Shown here: one piece after another, positions 35,123 to 42,107 of the stretch
Layout: each line of letters opens with the position of its first letter
Numbering within the stretch: the first letter of the stretch is position 1
NCBI GenBank assembly: GCA_016195725.1
Contig: JACPZB010000108.1
Coordinates: 1-42,107 of the forward strand
From: Deltaproteobacteria bacterium
GTDB taxonomy: Bacteria; Desulfobacterota; GWC2-55-46; UBA9637
Reading direction: 5' to 3'
Length of the DNA stretch: 42,107 nt
Position numbers and translations under genes: made by a program
Notes under the pieces: model-generated
Database searches by the model: none
Seen by the model: the letters and a program-made list of their open reading frames with translations, nothing else
What the model was told of the DNA's origin: nothing

Positions 35123-38100
35123 TCCACCTCCTGATTCTTCATTTTTCTAAGCAAGATGGTTGTATCCCTGATGATCGGGATCGGTCCCCATGAGTTAAAT
35201 CCGTAGGAAAACTGTCCATAACCGGCTACGCTCAACGTTGGAAGTTTTAGTCTCTGCCTCGGAAGACTGTTATGGAACCCGCCCCTAATCTTGTTCCTTA
35301 TCTGGGACTTGGGGATATTTATCGTACGCTCCTGAGAGTGATAGGCAAAACATGACCCTGCGGGTATCCTGGCACTGACAACTGCGCGGGCTACATACAC
35401 CCCGTTGTCATTGTATGCCTCCACCCAATCATTGTCCTTGATGCCTGCGCTCTCCGCATCTCTGTCATTAACCCATATCACATTGCCGCCGCGCGACAGC
35501 GTCAACATCCTCAGGTTATCATAGTGGGTAGAATGTATCTGCCACTTTCCATGCGGGGTAATGTAATTGAGATGCAATGCCCCTGACCTGTCGCTCCTCT
35601 TGAGCTCGTTCATCTTGTTCGGGTCCAATTTATACTTATGGGTGCACAGGGCCTCTCCAAACTCAAGATATGTAGGATGGTCGAGATAGAAGTGCTGCCT
35701 GCCCGTGAGTGTTCTCCACGGGAGCCTGAAATCTATCTGGTTGGTATATCCTGTGTATGACCTCCCGTTCCTCGTATCGCCTGCCCACAGCGGGCTGTTA
35801 AGCCATCTTCGGGGTTGCGCAACGATGTCGTCATAGGTCATGCTCACGTTTCTGTCAGGACCTGCCACTTCATCGGCAATACCGTGGTGCTCCATCTTCG
35901 CAGCCTCCATAGCCTTGGGTGTCAGTTCCGCGTGTTTTAATGTCCAGACCCTTGATGGGTCATGACCGAATATCCTCTTGACCGACTCCTTTGCCTCCTT
36001 ATACTGCTCGCCGTGGAGACCTGTGTGATGTTCCTCTATCAACCACTGTTGATAGTTCACCTCGCCATTTGTCAGGCTGGAGAAAAACATAACCACATTT
36101 GCAGCCTCTTTGGCCTCCTTAAGAGATATATACTTTTCGCCGCCCCACTCCACTGTCGGGGTATGGGGGTCATTGATGTATTCGTCATAGAACGGCTTGC
36201 CATTGAGCAGGATGTTATGAAAACCATATTTAGTTTTCATCAGAGGCCCAAGGGAGATATAGCGGTTAGAAACATTGGTATAGTCCCTCATTGCAACGGT
36301 TATGTTCGGCCCGGTTACACCCGGTATAAAATCGCAGTCCCCCTTCTTCCAGTCCTTAACAGCAGGTATTGCCGGCTGTGTAATCTCACCTGGGGAATCA
36401 TGCATAAGCGGCGACATTACCACATCCTTCACAGGCTTGGGAAAATGCTTTGCTGCAAGCTCTGAGAACTTCTTAGCAAGGAATTTGAATGCATCCCAGT
36501 CGCTCTTTGCCTCCCAGTTTGGTGGCACAGCCGCGCCCATAGGCTGTATGAATGAATGGAGGTCGGTTGTGTTGATATCCTCCTTTTCATACCAGTGGGC
36601 AGCGGGAAGGACTATGTCGCTATATATCGGCGTCGTATTCATTCTCATATTCAGGTCAATAATGAGGTCAAGTTTGCCGAGCGGCGATTCCCTGTATTTC
36701 ATATCCTTGATGTGGGGTTTTGCCACCTCTTCGCAGTCCATATTATGATGCGTGCCGAGGAGGAACTTGAAGAAGTATTCTTGCCCCCTTGCGCTGGAAC
36801 CAAGGGCATTGCCGCGCCATATCATCCATACCCTCGGCCAGTTCTCAGGCGCATCCGGGTCCTCAACAGCAAATTGCATAGCACCGCTCTTGAGTTGCTT
36901 TACGGTATAGTCAACTATCTCGGCGTCGGTCTTTGCCCCGGCCTTCTGCGCCTCCTCTGCTATAACAAGAGGACTCCTGTTAAACTGAGGATACCAGGGA
37001 AGACCTCCCAGCCTTACAGCCCTGACCTGCCAGTCAGCGCAATGCGCATAATCCAGGGCACTGGGGTCTGGCACCTTATGGTATTCCGTTATTTTATCAT
37101 CATACTTAAACATTTGGGTATGTATATACCAGTAGCTCGGCGTATTCTGAAGACGCGGCGGCCTTGACCAGTCAGCGCCAAGGGCAACCTGGCCCCATGA
37201 ATCAAATGGCGCCAGTCTTTCCTGCCCCACATAGTGGTTCTGTCCGCCGCCGTTACGGCCGACGCAACCGGTAAGCATCAATGCGCCTATGAATGACCTG
37301 TAAATCAGGTCGGAGTGGTAATAGTGATTGCTGCTGGAGCCGCTTATTACCATACACCTCCCTTTTGTAACCTCCGCGGTGGATGCCCACTCCCTGGCTA
37401 TCTGTATGATCGTTGCTCGGCCGATGCCGGAATATTTCTCCTGCCATGCCGGAGAAAAGCCCTTGTCATCGTCAAAATTTTTGCAAAAATCGCCGGAAAG
37501 GCCGGGACGCGCCACGCCGAGGTGAGACATCTGCATGTCAAATACGGTAGTAACCGGTATCTTCCCTTCGGTAACCGTGTCAATATATTTTACCGGCACC
37601 TGTCTCTTGTAAACCTCGGCGGTATCAAGCTCATAGAATACGCATTCCTGAGCAGCATCTTTAATGTCAAGGAGCGAAAGGGCAGGGTCTATCTGCTCGC
37701 CTGTCCTTTCATCCTTCAGAAGGGTATTCCACTTACTCTCACTCTCTTTTTTCTTAGGATATCTAAAACCCATGCCGCCGTACACAATCCTCGGCTTGTT
37801 TGTCTTGCTATCCCACATTGCGAACTTCCATTCCGGGTTATCCGTATCAGCGTAGTCCTTTAGATCCATGGCCCTGAGGAATCTGCCCATCTCATATCCG
37901 TTTTTGGTCTTCTTTAGCTTTATAAGGTGAGGCAGATCTGTATAGTTCTTTGTATAGTCTATAAAATATGGCACCTGCCTGTCTGCATAGTATTCCTTGC
38001 ATATAACATGGTTTATAGCCATCCAGATGGCGCAGTCGGAACCGGGCTTTACAGGAACCCACAGGTCGGCATATTTTGTAGCCTCAGAATAATCCGGAGT

Positions 38101-38895
38101 CATCACCACACACTTTGCCCCGCCCATGCGAAGCTCTGATACATAGTGACAATCCGCTGTCCTGGTCCTGTTAGGGGTTGCCCCTGTTATGACACAATAT
38201 GCTGTATGATACCAATCAGCGCTCTCACAGACATCGGTTTGTTCGCCCCAGACTTGCGGGTGGGCATTTGGCAGGTCTGTGTAATAATCATAGAAGCTCA
38301 TGCTCACGCCGCCTATCAGCTGATGGTACCTGGCGCCTGCGGCATAGCTTATCATAGACATGGCCGGGATCGGCGAAAAGCTGATATTCCTGTCCGGCCC
38401 ATACTTCTTGATGGTATACATCTGCGCAGCGGTTATTATCTCGCCTGCAGTATCCCAGTCAAACCTGCGGAAACCGCCTTTCCCCCTCGACCATTTGATT
38501 TTCTTGCTTAACTCAGGATTTTCTACGATGCTCTTCCATGCATCTACTGGATCGGAGTGTTTTGCCTTTGCCTCTTTCCATGCATCAATCAAAGTGCCGC
38601 GAACATATGGGTATTTTACCCTCACAGGGCTGTAGACATACCATGATGCGGCTACGCCCCTCTGGCACCCCCTCGGCTCGTACGGCGGGATGGTCGGCTC
38701 CAACAATGGATAATCAACGGCCTGCAGCTCCCATGTAATGATGCCATCTTTTACATAGACCATCCAGCTACATCCGCCCGTGCAGTTGTTTCCATGTGTG
38801 CTTCTGACAGTTTTGTCATACTGCCAGCGGTTTCTATAAAACTCTTCCCAGCTTCTTTTACCGGGACTTATTTCATCTTGTATCCATGTTGCCAT
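35116..38895 (-). CDS. narG: Nitrate reductase alpha subunit (molybdopterin)
   Basis: 1259 residues, close to E. coli NarG (1247). The FS0 cluster ligands H34/C38/C42/C77 have the exact E. coli spacing, and the Mo-ligating Asp is D207 (YYTDLPNAHPQVWGEQTDV). No Tat signal is present: the protein begins MATWIQDEISPGKRSWEEFY, so the active site should be cytoplasmic, unlike the periplasmic nitrite oxidoreductases of Nitrospira and anammox bacteria. Reduces nitrate to nitrite with quinol; the reverse reaction is possible in principle, as in Nitrobacter-type enzymes. AGGAGG lies upstream. The preceding gene encodes an anchored cytochrome c, as in the Thermus narCGHJI order. Confidence 0.96.
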   Translation of the reverse strand: MATWIQDEISPGKRSWEEFYRNRWQYDKTVRSTHGNNCTGGCSWMVYVKDGIITWELQAVDYPLLEPTIPPYEPRGCQRGVAASWYVYSPVRVKYPYVRGTLIDAWKEAKAKHSDPVDAWKSIVENPELSKKIKWSRGKGGFRRFDWDTAGEIITAAQMYTIKKYGPDRNISFSPIPAMSMISYAAGARYHQLIGGVSMSFYDYYTDLPNAHPQVWGEQTDVCESADWYHTAYCVITGATPNRTRTADCHYVSELRMGGAKCVVMTPDYSEATKYADLWVPVKPGSDCAIWMAINHVICKEYYADRQVPYFIDYTKNYTDLPHLIKLKKTKNGYEMGRFLRAMDLKDYADTDNPEWKFAMWDSKTNKPRIVYGGMGFRYPKKKESESKWNTLLKDERTGEQIDPALSLLDIKDAAQECVFYELDTAEVYKRQVPVKYIDTVTEGKIPVTTVFDMQMSHLGVARPGLSGDFCKNFDDDKGFSPAWQEKYSGIGRATIIQIAREWASTAEVTKGRCMVISGSSSNHYYHSDLIYRSFIGALMLTGCVGRNGGGQNHYVGQERLAPFDSWGQVALGADWSRPPRLQNTPSYWYIHTQMFKYDDKITEYHKVPDPSALDYAHCADWQVRAVRLGGLPWYPQFNRSPLVIAEEAQKAGAKTDAEIVDYTVKQLKSGAMQFAVEDPDAPENWPRVWMIWRGNALGSSARGQEYFFKFLLGTHHNMDCEEVAKPHIKDMKYRESPLGKLDLIIDLNMRMNTTPIYSDIVLPAAHWYEKEDINTTDLHSFIQPMGAAVPPNWEAKSDWDAFKFLAKKFSELAAKHFPKPVKDVVMSPLMHDSPGEITQPAIPAVKDWKKGDCDFIPGVTGPNITVAMRDYTNVSNRYISLGPLMKTKYGFHNILLNGKPFYDEYINDPHTPTVEWGGEKYISLKEAKEAANVVMFFSSLTNGEVNYQQWLIEEHHTGLHGEQYKEAKESVKRIFGHDPSRVWTLKHAELTPKAMEAAKMEHHGIADEVAGPDRNVSMTYDDIVAQPRRWLNSPLWAGDTRNGRSYTGYTNQIDFRLPWRTLTGRQHFYLDHPTYLEFGEALCTHKYKLDPNKMNELKRSDRSGALHLNYITPHGKWQIHSTHYDNLRMLTLSRGGNVIWVNDRDAESAGIKDNDWVEAYNDNGVYVARAVVSARIPAGSCFAYHSQERTINIPKSQIRNKIRGGFHNSLPRQRLKLPTLSVAGYGQFSYGFNSWGPIPIIRDTTILLRKMKNQEVEW

Positions 38896-38897
38896 CT

Positions 38898-39542
38898 TTA
38901 CCTACCTCCTTTTCCGCCATAGTTTCTCCACAATGCATCATGGGCCGTGTCCTGATTTCTTTTGCTGTATCTCCCGCTCCATATAAGGCTGAATAGGATT
39001 AGTAATCCTACAGAACCACCCAGGCCAAATATTGCAAATGTCCCTGTGGACGCTGGCCTCACAGGCTTCTCACTGCAAGTCTTGAAGAATGCCCTCAAGT
39101 GATCCATCTCTTCATCAGTAACCTTTTTGTTTGAAAAAATAGGGCCCATTACAGGGCTGCCGCCGCCATTAACCCACGCAGTGCTGAGAAGCGCATTCTT
39201 TGTAGGGTCTGCATAAGCCTTTGTCAGATCCGGAGCAAGGCAACCGCCACCCAATTCGCCTACTCCAGCATTGTGACACGATATACACGGCGGACCGCCA
39301 TTTACAAATGTCTTTTCTCCTGTAAAAAGCGCCTTGCCGGTATTGTAGTCGCCTTTTCCAGCATATTCGGCAACCTCCACAGCCAAAGGTTGTTCGCCTG
39401 GAGCAACATTTGCCGCCGGCACAGTATTAGACTGCGCTTGAGACGTTTCAGCTCCAACAGTCAGCGGCAAGAACAAAAAAACAAGCAGCACCGTCAGCAT
39501 AAACGCCTTATCAAAAAAACTCTCATTGCCTTCTGATAACAT
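38898..39542 (-). CDS. Membrane-anchored monoheme cytochrome c leading the nar operon
   Basis: 214 residues from ATG 39542, chosen because of the strong G-rich ribosome site just upstream; the longer frame to 39629 adds a basic leader without support. Signal peptide (KAFMLTVLLVFLFLPLTVGA), heme motif C86-I-S-C-H90 (GGPPCISCHNAGVG), candidate axial Met132 (PVMGPIF), and a C-terminal membrane helix (FAIFGLGGSVGLLILFSLIW). Only one heme motif was found, whereas Thermus NarC has two. Probably links the Nar complex or quinone pool to the CuA enzymes downstream. The narG start lies two bases beyond its stop. Confidence 0.88.
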   Translation of the reverse strand: MLSEGNESFFDKAFMLTVLLVFLFLPLTVGAETSQAQSNTVPAANVAPGEQPLAVEVAEYAGKGDYNTGKALFTGEKTFVNGGPPCISCHNAGVGELGGGCLAPDLTKAYADPTKNALLSTAWVNGGGSPVMGPIFSNKKVTDEEMDHLRAFFKTCSEKPVRPASTGTFAIFGLGGSVGLLILFSLIWSGRYSKRNQDTAHDALWRNYGGKGGR

Positions 39543-39696
39543 AATCTTACCCCCCCCTTTATTATTTAGCAGGGACGAGACTGCCTCTTTAAATGATCGC
39601 CTGCTGCTGCCTAATCTCATAAACTTCACCCTTCCTTACTATAATTTTTTATACTAACGCTTCCCATTATTTTTTGTTAAGCAGTATAAATCTACC

Positions 39697-39711
39697 GCAA
39701 CATTTATGCCA
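39697..39711 (-). promoter_or_regulatory. Candidate sigma-54 promoter for the nar operon
   Basis: On the minus strand TGGCATAAATGTTGC matches the -24/-12 pattern (TGGCA ... TTGC) with GG and GC exactly 11 bases apart. It lies about 155 bases before the cytochrome c start, in the gap 39543-39958. No convincing sigma-70 promoter was seen in the same gap. Chance matches to this motif do occur. Confidence 0.45.
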
Positions 39712-39873
39712 AAAACCCTTGCTGACAAGGACTATCCGGAACTATTGGATTTTTATAGCACATTCTATAGGTAGAATAGTTTTGGATAATAGACCAAATT
39801 CTATGTAAAATGTTACAAATACGAAATAAATCCTGTACTTTATATATTCTCTATCAAAATCAATCAGATATGT

Positions 39874-39891
39874 TGTTACCGAACGGTAACA
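39874..39891. promoter_or_regulatory. 18-bp palindromic operator candidate
   Basis: TGTTACCG and CGGTAACA are perfect inverted repeats separated by AA. It lies about 165 bases upstream of the candidate sigma-54 promoter, a usual distance for an enhancer-binding regulator. The regulator is not in the window and the motif matches no operator I recognise. Confidence 0.5.
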
Positions 39892-39922
39892 TTACTGGTG
39901 TATTTACGCCGTTAATATTGCT

Positions 39923-39944
39923 GGAACAGATTTTAAATCTGTCC
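39923..39944 (-). terminator. Palindrome after uspA
   Basis: ACAGATTT and AAATCTGT flank a single T, bordered by GGA/CCC. It lies just past the uspA stop on the minus strand and may act as a transcript end or be a dispersed repeat; no strong T run follows. Confidence 0.45.
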
Positions 39945-39958
39945 CCCAGAGTTGCCTC

Positions 39959-40390
39959 CTATTGTCTGACCACCAGAACAGGGCAATGAGCCGCGCGAAC
40001 CAGCCCCTCTGCAGTGCTTCCCACAAACCAGTGGGTAAGGCCTGTTAATCCGCGAGAGCCCACAACTATAAGGTCAAATTTGTTCTCCTTGGCAAAATCT
40101 GCTATAGCTGTAACAGGGTGCCCTTCTATAATCTTCGTCTCCACACAAACCTTGGAGGCAAGGTCGCATTCATCTTTTGCATCCGCTGCTATATCCTGGT
40201 AATGTTTATCCATCTTTGCCATCATCTTATTATCCATATATCCGGCCACAAATTCAGGCAGGTGCTTCACCACCACTAATGTTATATTGGCCCCCAAGGC
40301 CTCGGCCATACCGGATGCGTATTCAAAGGCCGCATCCGCTTCTTCAGAACCATCTACGCCAACAAGTATCTTTTTAATAGGTTTAGCCAT
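39959..40390 (-). CDS. Universal stress protein (UspA family)
   Basis: 143 residues from ATG 40390 (GGGGGA upstream); a seven-codon longer start is less likely. Single Usp domain: IKKILVGVDGSEEADAAFEY at the N-terminus and the ATP-binding G-2x-G-9x-G-S/T motif in GSRGLTGLTHWFVGST near the C-terminus, so it belongs to the nucleotide-binding branch. Usp proteins act in starvation, redox or anaerobic survival; its place between narK and the nar operon suggests co-regulation with anaerobic respiration. Confidence 0.92.
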   Translation of the reverse strand: MAKPIKKILVGVDGSEEADAAFEYASGMAEALGANITLVVVKHLPEFVAGYMDNKMMAKMDKHYQDIAADAKDECDLASKVCVETKIIEGHPVTAIADFAKENKFDLIVVGSRGLTGLTHWFVGSTAEGLVRAAHCPVLVVRQ

Positions 40391-40457
40391 AAAGATTCGT
40401 CCCCCTTTCAAAAATCAATTTATATCCGCCACTGCATCAGGAAACCCGCAACTATTC

Positions 40458-40748
40458 TTAATTCCTGCCTATATGAGCCTTGCTCCGCGAGATCTTTACC
40501 TGCCGTATCTGCCATATCACTATAGCCAGTTGAACCCCCACCCCCGCGGTCACTACATACTCTGCCCACGAGTCCCCGATAGCCATCAGCATTATCCCGA
40601 TGATAATGATTGTGCCAGGGATAATGGTGGTCCATGTGTAATTCTTCGGGTACCACCTGGACCCGGCCTGTGTCTGAATATTTCTATCAGGGGCCCCGGC
40701 GGCTGTCTTTTGTCCGGATGAGGGTTCTTTTTTATTTTTTTTAGACAT
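40458..40748 (-). CDS. 96-residue two-helix membrane protein
   Basis: Not recognised. A charged, Lys/Gln-rich N-terminal 45 residues, then two hydrophobic helices (TIIPGTIIIIGIMLMAIG and YVVTAGVGVQLAIVIWQI) and a basic tail. It lies between the 58-residue gene and uspA in the same direction. Possibly a small subunit or assembly factor for the respiratory island; no motif supports more. Confidence 0.65.
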   Translation of the reverse strand: MSKKNKKEPSSGQKTAAGAPDRNIQTQAGSRWYPKNYTWTTIIPGTIIIIGIMLMAIGDSWAEYVVTAGVGVQLAIVIWQIRQVKISRSKAHIGRN

Positions 40749-40793
40749 GGATATAGTTCCTTCCCTGTATGATTTTCTGCCAGCCTTCTATTT

Positions 40794-40970
40794 CTATTTA
40801 CCCTGGACTATGCCTCCAGCGCCTGTAAGGGCCATGTACATCGCGTAAACCACCACAGCGAGAGAAAAGAGCCCTTCAACCCAGATAAAGGCAAGTCCCC
40901 ACTTATACCACCCACCGTATTTGATAGGCTCATGGTGAGTATGAGGATTTGGATTGCTGTAAGTCGTCAT
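40794..40970 (-). CDS. 58-residue one-helix membrane protein coupled to narK
   Basis: A His-rich N-terminus (MTTYSNPNPHTHHEPIKYGG), then WYKWGLAFIWVEGLFSLAVV and further hydrophobic residues forming one helix, ending GGIVQGK. ATG 40970 overlaps the narK stop by four bases (ATGA), so translation is coupled. The HxHH cluster could bind a metal. Family not recognised. Confidence 0.7.
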   Translation of the reverse strand: MTTYSNPNPHTHHEPIKYGGWYKWGLAFIWVEGLFSLAVVVYAMYMALTGAGGIVQGK

Positions 40971-42107
40971 ACTTCCCTCCTTTCACTGGCGCTGCCAGTA
41001 CTAATAGGTGTGATGAGCGGTTCTACACCCCATGATTTATGGTTTCCTATCCCTCCATCCACCATTATCGGCCTCCCCCGCCTGAATGCAATCATAAATA
41101 TAATCATAAACGGTATAAACATGCTCACAGCCACCACAGCATAACCGTGATGTATATTAGGCATCAAACCATAAACAAGGGGATATATGATGCCTCCTGT
41201 GGTGCAGATGCCGCCGATAAACCCTGTGGCAACACCAGGACATCTCTTAAAAAGAGTAGGCGTAAGGGCAAAATTAGAGCCTGTCCCCCATGAGATTACA
41301 AAACCGAGAACAGCCAGTGCCGTTACTGAGATAAGCGGACTACCGGTAAGACCTGCAAAGGTAAACGCTATCATCATGACGGTGACCCCAACCATAGAGG
41401 TGAATACCCAGTGCACCCTCGGCGCCATTGGGTCTTCTTTTGTAAGGAATGGCCATGGCATCCATCTGTGCCTCAAAAACATGTCGGATATCATGCCTGA
41501 AAACGGCCGCCAGAACGACGCCTGGAGCGATTGCACCGAGGCTAGTGTCCCTGCTGCAATGGCCAGCGCCTTCAAATCCACATAACCGAGGGCCTTTAAT
41601 GCATCACCAAACGCCAGCCTGTAATAACCTGGAAGCCATGCGTTCATTCCTATCTCAAGGCCGAATGTCATGGCATACTGAAACATCAGGGCAATAGCCA
41701 CCCACCGGCTTGCCACATAAAATGTCTCCTTTGCTGTGGCAGATTTCTTTGCAACCTCCGCCCTCTCCTTTGTAACCGCTGCAACACCGAAGATAAGATA
41801 TAAGACTGCCACTACGAGGGATAATATGCCGAGGTGGATGAACGCCGTGTGGTAGTCCAGACCATAGATACGCGGCAGGAACAATGCGCCAAGACCTGCG
41901 CCTGCATTGCCTGTGCCTGCATATATGCCTTCTGCCAGCCCCATATCATGCTCGTCAAACCACTGGGCAACATGCTGGATGCCGATGACAAAGAAGATGC
42001 CGGCTGAAGCAACGACAAGACGGGTTGCAAAGAGCTGCCAGTACTCAACTGCAAAGGCCGAGAGTATGCTGAACACCCCTGTATAAAAGAGGGTGAAGGC
42101 AGCGGTC
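40967..42107 (-). CDS. narK: NarK-type nitrate/nitrite transporter, 5' end outside window
   Basis: The frame is open from the window end at 42107 to the stop at 40967, about 379 codons, so the N-terminus is missing. Major facilitator with the two glycine-rich NarK signatures: GNAGAGLGALFLPRIYG in the first half and GVATGFIGGICTTGGIIYPL in the second. About nine or ten membrane helices are visible. Imports nitrate or exports nitrite (uniport or exchange), matching a cytoplasmic Nar active site. It overlaps the next small gene by four bases. Confidence 0.93.
   Translation of the reverse strand, partial: TAAFTLFYTGVFSILSAFAVEYWQLFATRLVVASAGIFFVIGIQHVAQWFDEHDMGLAEGIYAGTGNAGAGLGALFLPRIYGLDYHTAFIHLGILSLVVAVLYLIFGVAAVTKERAEVAKKSATAKETFYVASRWVAIALMFQYAMTFGLEIGMNAWLPGYYRLAFGDALKALGYVDLKALAIAAGTLASVQSLQASFWRPFSGMISDMFLRHRWMPWPFLTKEDPMAPRVHWVFTSMVGVTVMMIAFTFAGLTGSPLISVTALAVLGFVISWGTGSNFALTPTLFKRCPGVATGFIGGICTTGGIIYPLVYGLMPNIHHGYAVVAVSMFIPFMIIFMIAFRRGRPIMVDGGIGNHKSWGVEPLITPISTGSASERREV

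Noticed and set aside
35116-38895. Periplasmic nitrite oxidoreductase of the Nitrospira/anammox type
   Set aside because: No Tat signal, and NarH, NarJ and NarI match the cytoplasmic Nar arrangement closely.

Overview
The window reads as a chromosomal piece of an uncultured, chemolithoautotroph-like bacterium with moderate G+C. It combines a two-gene ATP-citrate lyase, the diagnostic step of the reductive TCA cycle, with a NarGHJI-type molybdoenzyme, a NarK-type transporter and two CuA-bearing heme-copper enzymes. That mix suggests a Nitrospirota/Nitrospinota-like or similar lineage. This is inference: no rRNA or other taxonomic marker gene is present, and I saw no tRNA, CRISPR array or insertion sequence.

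Layout. 1-8.05 kb (minus strand): aclA (cut by the window start), aclB, monomeric isocitrate dehydrogenase and a B12-dependent ribonucleotide reductase. 8.2-9.8 kb: a nitroreductase and CorA. 10.3-15.9 kb (plus): glycine cleavage genes gcvT, gcvH, gcvPA and gcvPB, then class II fructose-1,6-bisphosphatase (glpX). 15.9-18.0 kb: a frameshifted cytochrome c and two SUMF1-fold proteins, one fused to a diheme head. 18.0-19.9 kb (minus): rplU-rpmA-obg. 20-24.2 kb: small accessory genes (NosD-like beta-helix protein, DUF2299, hemerythrin, DUF2769-like) and a decayed DUF2299 copy. 24.6-42.1 kb (minus): a long respiratory island with a cytochrome b-ferredoxin-MvhD fusion, SCO, two heme-copper subunit I/CuA subunit II pairs with tiny one-helix proteins, narI-J-H-G, a membrane-anchored cytochrome c, UspA, small membrane proteins and narK.

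How it fits together. The acl and icd genes supply reductive TCA carbon fixation, glpX serves gluconeogenesis, and gcv handles one-carbon/glycine exchange. The nar island can reduce nitrate (or, run backwards, oxidise nitrite) at the quinone pool, with a cytochrome c branch. The most interesting point is that neither heme-copper subunit I has the Tyr four residues after the first CuB His that A- and B-type oxygen reductases use; one has Gln and the other Asn. Both keep all three CuB His and have intact CuA partners, so they look like CuA-type nitric oxide reductases rather than oxidases. They sit beside an unusual cytochrome b fused to two [4Fe-4S] clusters and an MvhD-like domain, which could be their electron-input module.

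A second theme is repeats. At least seven loci carry tandem 7-nt units of locus-specific sequence, usually arranged as two complementary arms, and one copy lies inside nrdJ and is translated. Separate palindromic interspersed repeats (GTCATTGCGAG-type and TTCGACAGGCTCA-type) and a 128-bp element with 13-bp terminal inverted repeats are also present.
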